A program made the position numbers and the translations under genes. DNA of 64,000 nucleotides from an uncultured Pseudovibrio sp. (GTDB taxonomy: Bacteria; Pseudomonadota; Alphaproteobacteria; Rhizobiales; Stappiaceae), in NCBI GenBank assembly GCA_947502585.1, contig CANNAV010000003.1:1-64000 (forward strand), given 5' to 3'. Positions 36,888-45,789 of the stretch are shown piece after piece. Numbering within the stretch: the first letter of the stretch is position 1; the number at the start of each line of letters is the position of its first letter. The notes under the pieces were generated by a model. That model did not search any database. It saw only the letters and a program-made list of their open reading frames with translations, and was not told where the DNA came from.

Positions 36888-37496
36888 ATGACCATGCCGT
36901 CTGTGATTCATATTGTTGACGATGACCCAGCGGTTTGCGACGCGCTTTCTCTGCTGTTTGAAACAGAAGGGTTTCGTGTGAAATCGTTTGCGAATGCTGA
37001 AGAATTTCTTGGTGGGGCAGGAGAAGAAACGCCGAACTGTGTTCTGCTAGATGTTCATATGCCAGGACGGTCAGGCATTGATATTCTGAAGAGCCTGAAC
37101 AGTGAGAACTTCCCTGCACCAATCTTTATCATTTCCGGTCAGGGTGACATCCCAATGGCTGTTGAGGCGATCAAGTCAGGCGCTTACGACTTCATTGAAA
37201 AGCCATTTGATGTTGAATCCATCATTTCCAGCGTGCGCGAAGCTGTCTCAGGAAATGTGCACGAGAGTGGTGCGAACACACTGACATTCCCCGGTGCTGA
37301 AACTTTGACGCCACGCGAACGCCAGGTGCTGACTGAGATTACCGCTGGTTCTTCCAACAAGGAAGCTGGTAGAAACCTCAAGATCTCTCCACGTACCGTT
37401 GAAGTGCACCGCGCGCGCATCATGGAAAAACTTGGTGCACGTAATGCTGCGGATCTTGTCCGCATCGTCCTTACAGGTGAGCCTCCAGCTGCTTGA
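36888..37496 (+). CDS. fixJ: Response regulator FixJ
   Basis: A 202-residue FixJ/NarL-family regulator. Receiver: acidic patch VDDDPAVCDA, phospho-acceptor Asp55 in VLLDVHMPGRSG, FIISGQGD and FIEKPFD. The C-terminal LuxR-type helix-turn-helix reads LTPRERQVLTEITAGSSNKE then ISPRTVEVHRARIMEKLGAR. The conserved ISGQGD and EKPFD segments are typical of FixJ itself. It stands between fixL and a stand-alone receiver gene and is expected to activate fixK when phosphorylated by FixL. Confidence 0.92.
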   Translation: MTMPSVIHIVDDDPAVCDALSLLFETEGFRVKSFANAEEFLGGAGEETPNCVLLDVHMPGRSGIDILKSLNSENFPAPIFIISGQGDIPMAVEAIKSGAYDFIEKPFDVESIISSVREAVSGNVHESGANTLTFPGAETLTPRERQVLTEITAGSSNKEAGRNLKISPRTVEVHRARIMEKLGARNAADLVRIVLTGEPPAA

Positions 37497-37667
37497 TCTG
37501 GCGCAGTCTCATGAGGAATGACTGGTATACTTTCGGCCAATCCTGTTATTCCCGCGTGTAACTACGCATTACAAGACCCCGGCGCTTGGTTATGGTAACT
37601 GGTGAGACAAAGTGCAGCACCTTTGTGCTTTGTCTTTCTGGCCACGAGGACAACGCTGGGGTTTGGT

Positions 37668-38009
37668 GTGATCTATATTGTTGAAGATGATGTATCTGTG
37701 CGGGATGCGATTGCGGAAATGCTTGAAAGCCTTGATCTATCCTGCGCTGCATTTGCAGACGGAGAATCGTTCCTCTCAGATGCTTCACCTCGTATGGATG
37801 ACACAGTCTTTGTTGATCTGCACCTTCCCGGATTAAAGGGATCGGATTTGATTGAAAAGGTTGCTGCTTTGGATGACGCGCCACAAATTGTCGCAATCAG
37901 CGGTCAGCCTCTATGGAAGATTACGCGAGATCTGCCAAAAAAAGCCACAACTCCGGTTGTTCGGAAGCCATTGAGAGAGCAGGATTTATTGATCTATTTG
38001 CAAACTTGA
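37668..38009 (+). CDS. Stand-alone receiver domain protein between fixJ and fixK
   Basis: A receiver-only protein of about 113 residues. It has the acidic pair VEDD (6-8), phospho-acceptor Asp50 in VFVDLHLPGLKG, Ser78 in VAISGQP and Lys100 in VVRKPL, so the phosphorylation machinery looks complete. There is no output domain. The GTG at 37668 is preferred over the ATG at 37602 because GGGG lies at a suitable distance and the domain starts right there. Its sequence resembles the FixJ receiver (AISGQP). Located between fixJ and fixK, it may compete for phosphate from FixL or act as a sink; this is an inference. Confidence 0.8.
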   Translation: MIYIVEDDVSVRDAIAEMLESLDLSCAAFADGESFLSDASPRMDDTVFVDLHLPGLKGSDLIEKVAALDDAPQIVAISGQPLWKITRDLPKKATTPVVRKPLREQDLLIYLQT

Positions 38010-38239
38010 TCTATCGCAAGATTTCGGTTGTTTCAGATCAAATTACTGAAATTTGCGCCTGCTCCTATAGATTTTAATGCGTAATTTGGCGTTGCATTCT
38101 GATCAGGAAATCTGCATCTACAGATCAGGCCAGCATTGACGGATGTTTGACATGGCCAAACGGCATTTAGAGAATAGACGCATAATTCTCGCTACTTGCC
38201 GAGACACGATGTTTGCGGAGATATCCGCGAGGAGGGATT

Positions 38240-38959
38240 ATGGTATCGGCCACATTGACAAAGCTTAGCGACCTTGATGGGCAGACACCATTCAAAGGTT
38301 GTCAGGAAAACTTCAGGCAGCCGGAAACAGCTGGTCAGCGTATTGGACGCAAGCAGCGCCTTTCTGCTCATGATGTGCTTTTCTACGAAGGTGACAAGGC
38401 AGGGCGCCTTTACGAAGTCATGCGTGGGGTAATGATGCTTTACAAGCTGCTTCCCGATGGTCGTCGCCAGGTGGTCTACATTCTGCGTGAAGGCGATATG
38501 CTCGGGTTTTCCAACCGTGATTTCTTTGACAGCACAGCAGAAGCGTTGACAGAGGTTGAACTGCAGGTTTTCGAAAGCCGCGAGATCTCTACATCTCCGG
38601 TGATGCAGCATTACGTAAATCGTTGCCTGCTCTCCCAGGTGGAAGTTCTTCACGAGCATACAGTATTGCTGGGGCGTAAATCCGCTCTGGAGCGCGTTTC
38701 TACCTTTTTGATGAGCCTGGTGCCTAACCGTGGCGGAGACGGCTGTTCAGGCCCGAATGAAGAAGGTTGGCCAGACAATAAGACTGTTGCTCTTTCCATG
38801 ACCCGTCAGGAAATTGCAGACTATCTCGGTCTGACTATTGAAACCGTGAGCCGCGTGATCTCTCAGTTGAAGCGCCGTGGTTTGATTAAGGTCGAAAAGC
38901 AGGACAGCATTCACATCACCAACATCTGTGGTATCTGTCAGCTGACTGGTATGCACTAG
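38240..38959 (+). CDS. fixK: Crp/Fnr family regulator FixK
   Basis: A 239-residue regulator with an N-terminal cyclic-nucleotide-like domain (YEGDKAGRLYEVMRGVMMLY, about 48-67) and a C-terminal winged helix: MTRQEIADYLGLTIETVSRV with the E-x-x-S-R recognition helix of FNR/FixK proteins that read TTGAT half-sites. Only one Cys (Cys21) lies in the N-terminal region, so the oxygen-labile iron-sulfur cluster of true FNR/FnrL is unlikely; FixK is therefore the better name. GGAGG stands five bases before the ATG. It follows fixL-fixJ and probably binds the boxes before hemN and ccoN. Confidence 0.88.
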   Translation: MVSATLTKLSDLDGQTPFKGCQENFRQPETAGQRIGRKQRLSAHDVLFYEGDKAGRLYEVMRGVMMLYKLLPDGRRQVVYILREGDMLGFSNRDFFDSTAEALTEVELQVFESREISTSPVMQHYVNRCLLSQVEVLHEHTVLLGRKSALERVSTFLMSLVPNRGGDGCSGPNEEGWPDNKTVALSMTRQEIADYLGLTIETVSRVISQLKRRGLIKVEKQDSIHITNICGICQLTGMH

Positions 38960-39060
38960 AGCATATTCCCAAAAGGTGGCTCCGGTTTTCGGATAAGAAT
39001 ACGCATAAAGTAGGGAGTTACGATATGATGCGTGAATGCATATGAACGCAACATGCTCTG
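38958..39060. repeat. Dispersed hairpin repeat, copy B (longest)
   Basis: This copy starts directly after the fixK stop. It has GAGCATATTCCC at its left end, the core GTGGCTCCGGTTTTCGGATA, and ends with GAATGCATATGAACGCAACA and TGCTCT. The outer ends GAGCAT and ATGCTC are inverted repeats. Related to copies at 1736, 35165 and 60117. Confidence 0.6.
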
Positions 39061-39162
39061 AGATGCTCAATGTGAGGGCGGTGCTGTCCAGCTGAGGCAT
39101 ACGTAATGTGTGAATGGAACCGGCGTTGAGTTATTGGCGCTTGTTTTATCTGGAGACAGGAA

Positions 39163-39190
39163 AGGCGGCCCGTATAGGCCGCTTCTTTCA
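39163..39190. terminator. Hairpin terminator between fixK and hemN
   Basis: Arms GCGGCC and GGCCGC with a six-base loop, followed by TTCTTTC. It lies between the convergent fixK and hemN genes and could serve either. Confidence 0.6.
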
Positions 39191-39209
39191 TTTTCAGACC
39201 GGGTCGTGA

Positions 39210-40559
39210 TTATACTGCAACGGAGTGACGTGCTTGCTGAGTTGCAAGATAAGTATCAAAAGCAGCTGCCACCACTCGAACATAGCGCCGGCCTGCATCT
39301 GTCACTGTAACAATGGTACCCTCCAGTGTCGCGACACCATCAGTAATTATCTCCTGCAGGTCAGATGGAATGCTGTCGAATTCGCTGATTGGCAATCCGT
39401 ACTTTTCTGCAGTGGCTGCATAATCAACCTCATAGTAGGTCATCAGCTGCATGATGATTTCAGCGCGGCACAGATCAACTTTATCAACAGAGATGCCTTT
39501 TTTGATCGGCAGCACGTCATCGACAACCATACGCTCCCACTCGCGAGCCGATGGTGTTGTTTGCACATAGCCCTGTGGCAAGAAACCGATGGAGCTGCAA
39601 CCGAAGCCGATCAGAGCGTTAGCGGTATCTGTTGTGTAGCCTTGGAAGTTTCTGCGCAGCCGACCTTCCTTCAGCGCGATCGCCATCTCGTCAGTTGGCA
39701 GAGCAAAGTGGTCCAGACCGATCACTTCATAACCTGCGTCAACAAGCGCATCGCGGGAAACGTCTGAAAGCCGGATACGCTTATGCGCGCCTGGCAGGGT
39801 CTTTTCTTTGATCTGCTGCTGGTGTTTCTTGAACCAGGGCACGTGCGCGTAACCGAACAGCGCAACGCGGCCCGGCGCGAGTTCCCTAGTGTACTCGACT
39901 GTCTCGCGGATTGTCTGTTCCGATTGTCCCGGCAATCCATACATCAGGTCAAAATTGATATTGTTCAAACCAACATTGCGAAGAGCGGTAACAGCCGTCA
40001 TCACTGTGTTGTAAGGTTGAATGCGACCGATTTGTTTCTGAACGTCTTCATCAAAATCCTGAACACCCAGGCTGGTCCGCGTAATGCCGGCCATCTTCAG
40101 TGTCTGGGCCAGATAATTACCAACAGTTCTGGGATCAAGCTCAATCGCGTGCTCGATGTCCTCGGCGAAAACGAAGTTGGATTTCAGCTTCTCGACGATC
40201 TTCAGGAAGGCTTCGCGGGGAACGAGGCTCGGTGTGCCGCCACCCCAATGGATGTGGTGAACCAGGCGACCTGTACCAAGGCGCTTCAGTACAAGGTCGA
40301 TCTCCTTGAGCATCAACTCCACATACGCAAGCACCGGCGCCATCTTGCGTGTCGCCTTGGTGTTGCATCCGCAGTAATGGCACATTTCCTGACAAAAAGG
40401 TACGTGCAGATAAAGCGACAAAGGAGTGTCATGAGGAATACTCTCCAGCCAGTCACCATAGAGAAACGGCGTCACGGCTTCACTGAAATGAGGAGCCGTG
40501 GGGTAGGAGGTATAACGAGGTACGTTCAGGGACGCATATTTTTGCTCTAGATCGGTCAT
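39210..40559 (-). CDS. hemN: Oxygen-independent coproporphyrinogen III oxidase HemN
   Basis: A 449-residue radical SAM enzyme that converts coproporphyrinogen III to protoporphyrinogen IX without oxygen. The CxxxCxxC cluster motif is Cys56-Cys60-Cys63 in PFCQEMCHYCGC, preceded by the HemN-type opening VPRYTSYPTAPHF. The glycine-rich SAM segment HWGGGTPS follows. Length fits HemN rather than the shorter HemW. The ATG at 40559 was chosen because the family begins here; the frame is open to 40631. A consensus FixK/FNR box lies 34-47 bases upstream, so expression under low oxygen is likely. It supplies haem for the cbb3 oxidase. Confidence 0.95.
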   Translation of the reverse strand: MTDLEQKYASLNVPRYTSYPTAPHFSEAVTPFLYGDWLESIPHDTPLSLYLHVPFCQEMCHYCGCNTKATRKMAPVLAYVELMLKEIDLVLKRLGTGRLVHHIHWGGGTPSLVPREAFLKIVEKLKSNFVFAEDIEHAIELDPRTVGNYLAQTLKMAGITRTSLGVQDFDEDVQKQIGRIQPYNTVMTAVTALRNVGLNNINFDLMYGLPGQSEQTIRETVEYTRELAPGRVALFGYAHVPWFKKHQQQIKEKTLPGAHKRIRLSDVSRDALVDAGYEVIGLDHFALPTDEMAIALKEGRLRRNFQGYTTDTANALIGFGCSSIGFLPQGYVQTTPSAREWERMVVDDVLPIKKGISVDKVDLCRAEIIMQLMTYYEVDYAATAEKYGLPISEFDSIPSDLQEIITDGVATLEGTIVTVTDAGRRYVRVVAAAFDTYLATQQARHSVAV

Positions 40560-40592
40560 GACGCTACAATACGCAAATGGACTAATTAAACT

Positions 40593-40606
40593 TTGATCCC
40601 TGTCAA
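40593..40606. promoter_or_regulatory. FixK/FNR box upstream of hemN
   Basis: TTGATCCCTGTCAA fits the TTGAY-N4-RTCAA consensus exactly and lies 34-47 bases before the hemN start. Confidence 0.8.
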
Positions 40607-40680
40607 CAACACAAAGTTTAAAAAAACTCAAGTCCCTTCAAACAATTCGCAGCTGTTTGCGAACAACTCCAGGCTCCCTG

Positions 40681-40733
40681 ATCGAAATTATATCTTGATT
40701 GGTTCAATCAAGATTGATCATACGAATTTCGAT
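40681..40733. promoter_or_regulatory. Nested inverted repeats upstream of the AbrB-type permease gene
   Basis: An outer pair ATCGAAATT (40681-40689) and AATTTCGAT (40725-40733) encloses an inner pair CTTGATT (40694-40700) and AATCAAG (40706-40712). Both pairs are perfect and nearly concentric. It lies 41 bases or more before the permease gene and may be an operator or a hairpin in its leader. Confidence 0.5.
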
Positions 40734-40774
40734 TTGTACTTCTTGTGTCGTGAATGACATAAAGAGGTAAAGCC

Positions 40775-41887
40775 GTGTGCGGAAAAAATATTCTGAATTT
40801 ATTTGGAGTTCTCGCAGTTGGTGGAGCAGGAGCTGCTGTTTTTGAGCTGCTGTCTCTTCCGGCTGGTTTTCTGGCAGGTCCAATGGTTGCTTTGGTTCTG
40901 GCAAAGCTCCTTTCTCTGCCTTTGATCGGCAACGAAGACTTTGCCTTTCCCAAGCTGCTGACGTCTACAAATTTTGTCTTCATCGGCGCTGCAATGGGCT
41001 CTGCTGTCTCTCCTGACTTTTGGGAAAGCGCCTCTTTGTGGCCCTTGTCAATGTTAGCACTGGTTGCTGTTGTCAGCGGCATTACGTCAGCGGTCTATCT
41101 TTACACCTATAAGAAATGCGGGTGGGGAAGGGATGAAGCATTCTTCGCAGGTTTGCCGGGTGCATTGGGTATGACAGCCGCACTTGTACAGGAAAGAGGT
41201 GCGCCTATGGATCGGATTATGATCGTCCATCTCGTGCGCCTGTTCCTTCTGATTGCTGTTTTGCCTTTGATTGTCACAAATGTGGTCGGTTCAAACGATA
41301 GGGCTGATGCTGTGGCTCAGAATGTCGAAGCAGGGCTCAGTTTTACAGCTGTTGTTGAGCTTATGGTAGCTCTTCTGATCTGCGCGATCTTTGCGGTTCT
41401 GGCCCGGAGGCTGAAGGCCCCTGCAGGACTTCTCACCGGGGCATTCTTTGCCAGTGCAGCCCTTAATTCAACAGGGCTTTTAGAGTTTGCTTTGCCTGTA
41501 TGGCTCGCAACCCCTTGTTACATAATCATGGGAACCAATGTGGGTCTTTACATTGGAAAGATCGAAATCGGTACTCTTAAACTTATGTTTGTTACGTCTT
41601 TTGTAGTTTTTGTGATCAGTCTGTCAATCGCACTGACAGGAGCGCTGGTGACTTCCTGGGCGTTAGGTATCTCATTCGATAAGGTTTTTCTTGCTTTCGC
41701 TCCCGGAGGTATGGAGGCAATGCTCCTTATCTCTATCCTGCTTGATATTGATCCGGTGTTTGTTGCCACACACCAATTAGTCCGTTTTATGGGACTTTTA
41801 GCATTCATGCCGATCGTAACCAGATACATACTGGGTCCGGCACCAGTGCAAAAATCAGAGCCCACGGAAACCCCTTTTGCGACCTAG
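40775..41887 (+). CDS. AbrB family (ammonia monooxygenase-like) membrane protein
   Basis: A 370-residue protein with about ten membrane segments and an internal duplication: LLSLPAGFLAGPMVALVLA near the start and RRLKAPAGLLTGAFFASAAL in the middle. The PGALGMTAALVQERGA and APGGMEAMLLISILLDIDPV segments are typical of the AbrB/TIGR03082 family (PF05145). Despite the database name this family is a putative transporter, not a regulator. The start is a GTG with AGAGG upstream. It lies between hemN and the cbb3 operon; the substrate is not known. Confidence 0.82.
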   Translation: MCGKNILNLFGVLAVGGAGAAVFELLSLPAGFLAGPMVALVLAKLLSLPLIGNEDFAFPKLLTSTNFVFIGAAMGSAVSPDFWESASLWPLSMLALVAVVSGITSAVYLYTYKKCGWGRDEAFFAGLPGALGMTAALVQERGAPMDRIMIVHLVRLFLLIAVLPLIVTNVVGSNDRADAVAQNVEAGLSFTAVVELMVALLICAIFAVLARRLKAPAGLLTGAFFASAALNSTGLLEFALPVWLATPCYIIMGTNVGLYIGKIEIGTLKLMFVTSFVVFVISLSIALTGALVTSWALGISFDKVFLAFAPGGMEAMLLISILLDIDPVFVATHQLVRFMGLLAFMPIVTRYILGPAPVQKSEPTETPFAT

Positions 41888-42244
41888 ACCGAGTGTCGTA
41901 GCAAGAGTTTTGTGCGCTGCGGTATCCCCAGGAGAGCTTATCTGTCTTATTATGATTCTATGACACGTGCTCCCACCGGTTTGCTATCAAATTGCGTCAA
42001 TATTTGCGGGAACTGCCGAAGCTCGCTTCCTTCTGCGCCAAAACAACGCACTTTAACATAAACTAATGTAATATATGACGAAAATCAGATTATAGAGGGT
42101 GCAGTTACGAATTAGAGTAATTTAATTTTTTTTGTTCGAGTTCTTTTTGATATGTATCAAGGGCGGGGCAAATTGCCACTCATAGAACTACGTTAAGGTT
42201 GTCCTATCCGGACGAACTTGTTTACTTTATATGGGGCGAACATC
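41888..42244. other. Promoter region of the cbb3 oxidase operon
   Basis: An AT-rich stretch with no gene. It carries a perfect FixK/FNR box at 42147-42160, listed separately. The box lies about 85 bases before the ccoN start. Confidence 0.7.
42147..42160 (+). promoter_or_regulatory. FixK/FNR box upstream of ccoN
   Basis: TTGATATGTATCAA is a perfect match to the symmetric FixK consensus TTGAT-N4-ATCAA, 84 bases upstream of the ccoN start. Confidence 0.88.
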
Positions 42245-43900
42245 ATGGGTGAGCGGAAAGTCAGATACCTGTCGCTAGAGGAGGGTGGATTTTCCCTCCT
42301 TCTTCTCTCGATAGCGATTTTCTGTCTGGTCATCGCAGGGAAAACCTGGGATCCGGTCTTGGCATTTCATACCGCATTGATTGCACTAGCATCATTGGCC
42401 GGTATCTTCTTCATTTTTCGCCGGTACTTTGACGGAAACAACACACCTGCACCGCTGGAAATTAACGGTAAGCCAAACTACAATATGGCTCCTGTTAAAT
42501 TTGCGGCTTGGGCATCTGTTTTCTGGGGTATCGCGGGTTTCACGGTAGGTGTGATCATTGCATCTCAGCTGGCTTTTCCAGCTTTGAACTTTGATCTGCC
42601 ATGGATCAATTTCGGGCGTTTGCGCCCACTGCATACGTCTGCTGTTATATTTGCATTCGGCGGTAATGTTCTTCTCGGCACGTCATTGTACGTTGTGCAA
42701 CGCACCTGTCAGGCCCGCTTACCTGGTGCAATTGCACCATGGTTTGTAGTTCTCGGGTACAACCTCTTCATCGTTGTGGCAGGTACTGGTTATCTCCTTG
42801 GTGTTACACAGGGTAAAGAGTATGCTGAGCCAGAGTGGTATGCAGATTGGCTTCTGACCATCGTTTGGGTCGGATATCTTTTGACTTTCCTCGGTTGCAT
42901 CTGGCGCCGTAAAGAGCCACATATCTATGTTGCAAACTGGTTCTACCTGGCGTTCATCGTTACAATTGCAGTCCTGCACCTGTTCAACAATGCTTCCGTG
43001 CCTGTCAGCATCTACTCCACCAAGTCCTACATTGTTTGGGCTGGTGTGCAGGATGCTATGGTGCAATGGTGGTATGGTCACAACGCAGTGGGCTTCTTCC
43101 TGACAGCTGGCTTCCTGGCAATCATGTACTACTTCATTCCGAAGCGTGCTGAGCGTCCGGTTTATTCTTACCGCTTGTCTATCGTTCACTTCTGGGCGCT
43201 GATTTTCCTTTACATGTGGGCTGGTCCTCACCACTTGCATTACACCTCGCTGCCACAGTGGGCGTCTACTCTTGGCATGACCTTCTCCATCATCCTCTGG
43301 ATGCCGTCCTGGGGTGGTATGATCAATGGCCTGATGACACTATCCGGCGCCTGGGACAAGCTTCGTACAGACCCCGTTCTGCGTATGATGGTGGTTTCCG
43401 TCGCATTCTACGGCATGGCGACCTTCGAAGGTCCTTTGATGTCCATCCGTGCTGTGAATGGTCTGTCACACTATACTGACTGGACAATTGGTCACGTACA
43501 CGCTGGTGCTCTCGGCTGGGTTGGTTACATCTCCTTCGGGGCTCTGTACTGCCTCGTACCATGGCTTTACCATAAGAAGTCTCTGTATTCTCTGCGCCTT
43601 GTTAACTGGCATTTCTGGATCTCTACACTGGGTATAGTCTTCTACATCTGCGCGATGTGGGTATCTGGTATCATGCAGGGGCTGATGTGGCGTGCTTACG
43701 ACAGCCTCGGCTTCCTTGAATACTCCTTCATCGAAACAGTGGATGCGATGTATCCGTTCTACGTCATACGTGCATTCGGCGGTCTTCTCTTTCTCGCAGG
43801 TGCTCTCATCATGCTTTACAACCTCCTGATGACAGTTCGTGTAGGTGAGTCAGTTGGAAGTGAAGCTGCAGGCCAGCCTGCAATGGCGCCAGCGGAATAA
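42245..43900 (+). CDS. ccoN: Cytochrome cbb3 oxidase subunit I CcoN
   Basis: A 551-residue membrane protein with about twelve helices, the catalytic subunit that reduces oxygen at a haem b3-CuB centre. Typical segments are [18 protein letters not shown] (with a haem-ligand His), [20 protein letters not shown] (CuB His and the Tyr region), [15 protein letters not shown] (the two CuB His) and [18 protein letters not shown] (haem His pair). The ATG at 42245 was taken over a TTG at 42218. It is the first gene of ccoNOQP and has a FixK box upstream. Confidence 0.96.
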   Translation: MGERKVRYLSLEEGGFSLLLLSIAIFCLVIAGKTWDPVLAFHTALIALASLAGIFFIFRRYFDGNNTPAPLEINGKPNYNMAPVKFAAWASVFWGIAGFTVGVIIASQLAFPALNFDLPWINFGRLRPLHTSAVIFAFGGNVLLGTSLYVVQRTCQARLPGAIAPWFVVLGYNLFIVVAGTGYLLGVTQGKEYAEPEWYADWLLTIVWVGYLLTFLGCIWRRKEPHIYVANWFYLAFIVTIAVLHLFNNASVPVSIYSTKSYIVWAGVQDAMVQWWYGHNAVGFFLTAGFLAIMYYFIPKRAERPVYSYRLSIVHFWALIFLYMWAGPHHLHYTSLPQWASTLGMTFSIILWMPSWGGMINGLMTLSGAWDKLRTDPVLRMMVVSVAFYGMATFEGPLMSIRAVNGLSHYTDWTIGHVHAGALGWVGYISFGALYCLVPWLYHKKSLYSLRLVNWHFWISTLGIVFYICAMWVSGIMQGLMWRAYDSLGFLEYSFIETVDAMYPFYVIRAFGGLLFLAGALIMLYNLLMTVRVGESVGSEAAGQPAMAPAE

Positions 43901-43914
43901 TCGGGAGATCACGA

Positions 43915-44649
43915 ATGTCTGCTTGGAAAAAACACCAAATCTTCGAGAAAAACTCGCTGATCCTGATTATTGGCATCGTCATCATGATCTCAATCGGCGG
44001 TCTCGTTGAAATCGTTCCTCTTTACTACCTGAAGAGTACGATTGAAAAAACTGAGGGTATGCGCCCTTACACTCCGCTCGAGCTTGTAGGGCGTAACATT
44101 TACGTGCGTGAAGGCTGTTATGCCTGTCACTCACAGCAGATCCGCCCAATGCGTGACGAGCTGGAGCGCTATGGCAGCTACTCGCTGGCTGCGGAATCCA
44201 TGTACGATCGCCCATTCCAGTGGGGCTCAAAGCGTACTGGTCCTGACCTCGCTCGTGTGGGAGGCAAGTATTCTGATGAGTGGCAGCGTGATCACCTGAT
44301 CAACCCACGCTCAGTGTCCCCGACCTCTGTAATGCCTGGCTACCCGTTCCTGATGGATGCCAGGCTCTCTGCAATCGAGATCGAGAACCATCTGAAAGTG
44401 AATGCATTGTACGGTGTTCCTTACTCTGAGGAACAGATTGCCAGCGCTAAAGTGGATCTCCTCGCTCAGGCAGAGCCTGACAGTGATGCGGCAGAGGCGT
44501 TCGAAGAACGTTACCCTGGTGTTCTTATCCGCGACTTTGACGGAAACGAAAAAGAAGTGACTGAGATGGATGCGCTTGTAGCTTACCTGCAGATGCTTGG
44601 CACACTCGTAGACTTTAGCCTCTACGACGAAAAAGCCAACTTGCGCTAA
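43915..44649 (+). CDS. ccoO: Cytochrome cbb3 oxidase subunit II CcoO
   Basis: A 244-residue membrane-anchored monohaem cytochrome c. One N-terminal membrane helix ([20 protein letters not shown], about 14-33) is followed by the haem motif [17 protein letters not shown] (about 66-82; CxxCH). The Met ligand is likely in the SVMPGYPF segment. GGGAG stands before the ATG and the gene follows ccoN by 14 bases. It passes electrons to CcoN on the periplasmic side. Confidence 0.96.
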   Translation: MSAWKKHQIFEKNSLILIIGIVIMISIGGLVEIVPLYYLKSTIEKTEGMRPYTPLELVGRNIYVREGCYACHSQQIRPMRDELERYGSYSLAAESMYDRPFQWGSKRTGPDLARVGGKYSDEWQRDHLINPRSVSPTSVMPGYPFLMDARLSAIEIENHLKVNALYGVPYSEEQIASAKVDLLAQAEPDSDAAEAFEERYPGVLIRDFDGNEKEVTEMDALVAYLQMLGTLVDFSLYDEKANLR

Positions 44650-44659
44650 GGAGAAGATG

Positions 44660-44818
44660 ATGGACGCGACTTACACCGCTCTTGCACACTTCGCGCAAAC
44701 TGGTGGCCTGCTCTATTTCATGGCAATTTTTGCAGGCGTAATTGTTTACGCTTGCTGGCCAGGCAATGGGGAGCGCTTTGACGATGCTTCACATATCCCG
44801 CTTCGGGAGGACGATTAA
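44660..44818 (+). CDS. ccoQ: Cytochrome cbb3 oxidase small subunit CcoQ
   Basis: A 52-residue single-helix protein: the membrane segment GGLLYFMAIFAGVIVYACWP is followed by a charged tail (NGERFDDASHIPLREDD). Size, helix and position between ccoO and ccoP identify CcoQ. The second of two adjacent ATG codons was chosen because AAGGAG lies six bases before it. Its TAA overlaps the ATG of ccoP by one base, so the two are coupled. CcoQ stabilises the oxidase. Confidence 0.9.
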   Translation: MDATYTALAHFAQTGGLLYFMAIFAGVIVYACWPGNGERFDDASHIPLREDD

Positions 44819-45693
44819 TGGCTGAGCACAAAAAGGAAATCGACCAGGTAACGGGTGTCGAAACCACTGGTCACGAATGGGATGGTCTGAAGGAACTCAA
44901 CCACCCGCTCCCCAAGTGGTGGCTCTACATGTTCTACGGTTCCATCGTATGGGCCGTGATCTACTGGATCCTCATGCCAAGCTGGCCACTGGTCAACGGC
45001 TACACAAAGGGTCTTCTGGATTACAGCCAGCGTGCGGTTGCAACGAGGAACTTTGATGTAGCAGTTGCAGAGCGCGCAGAAACAGGCAAGATGCTTCTCG
45101 AAGCTTCTCTGGAAGAAATCCAGAACACGCCGGAACTGCTCGAGTTCGCAATGACTCAGGGTAAAGTGGCATTTGGTGACAACTGTGCAGCCTGTCATGG
45201 TGTCGGTGCTACTGGCTTTGAGGGCTATCCGAACCTTCAGGACGACAGCTGGATCTGGGGTGGCGATCTGGAAACTCTGGCGACTACCATTGCCTACGGT
45301 GTTCGCGCAGATAATGACGAGACCCGCTATGCAGAAATGCCTGCGTTTGGCCGCGATGAACTTCTGGAAAAAGAGCAGATTGTACAGGTTGCAAACTACG
45401 TTGGTTCTCTTGCAGATATTCCAACGCAGGACGGCGTAGATCTTGAAGCTGGGAAAGTGGTCTATGAAGAGAACTGTGTAGTCTGTCACATGGACAATGG
45501 TAAGGGCGACATGGAAACGGGTACACCAAACCTGACTGCACCAAACTATCTCTACGACAGATCTGTTGAAGGTATCATGGCCCAGGTAAACACACCACGT
45601 CACGGTGTGATGCCTGCATGGATAGAACGTTTGGGTGAAACTACAGTGAAATCATTGGCTGTGTATGTTCACTCTCGCGGCGGCGGTCAATAA
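44818..45693 (+). CDS. ccoP: Cytochrome cbb3 oxidase subunit III CcoP
   Basis: A 291-residue dihaem cytochrome c. The N-terminal part has PLPKWWLYMFYGSIVWAVIY, typical of CcoP and including the membrane helix. Two CxxCH motifs follow, NCAACHGVGATG (about 122-133) and NCVVCHMDNGKG (about 221-232). A GGGAGG ribosome site lies within the end of ccoQ. CcoP accepts electrons from the cytochrome bc1/c pool. A hairpin and a gap of 96 bases separate it from the assembly operon. Confidence 0.96.
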   Translation: MAEHKKEIDQVTGVETTGHEWDGLKELNHPLPKWWLYMFYGSIVWAVIYWILMPSWPLVNGYTKGLLDYSQRAVATRNFDVAVAERAETGKMLLEASLEEIQNTPELLEFAMTQGKVAFGDNCAACHGVGATGFEGYPNLQDDSWIWGGDLETLATTIAYGVRADNDETRYAEMPAFGRDELLEKEQIVQVANYVGSLADIPTQDGVDLEAGKVVYEENCVVCHMDNGKGDMETGTPNLTAPNYLYDRSVEGIMAQVNTPRHGVMPAWIERLGETTVKSLAVYVHSRGGGQ

Positions 45694-45723
45694 GATCTCC
45701 CGTTAGTATAAAAAAGACAACAC

Positions 45724-45751
45724 AAGCGAGGACGCGTAAGTGCCCTCGCTT
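45724..45751. terminator. Hairpin between ccoP and ccoG
   Basis: Arms AAGCGAGG (45724-45731) and CCTCGCTT (45744-45751) are a perfect 8-bp inverted repeat with a 12-base loop and no long T-run. It may be a weak terminator or an mRNA-stabilising end separating ccoNOQP from ccoGHIS. Confidence 0.5.
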
Positions 45752-45789
45752 CACTTGCATAATGCACATCGCCAACTGAGGAAGACGTT

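Noticed and set aside
38139-38155. Possible FixK/FNR box TTGACATGGCCAAA before fixK
   Set aside because: The right half-site CCAAA does not match RTCAA; the symmetry is too poor to call.
44815-45603. 262-codon minus-strand frame opposite ccoP
   Set aside because: ccoP has two haem motifs and a good start on the plus strand; the antisense frame shows no domain.
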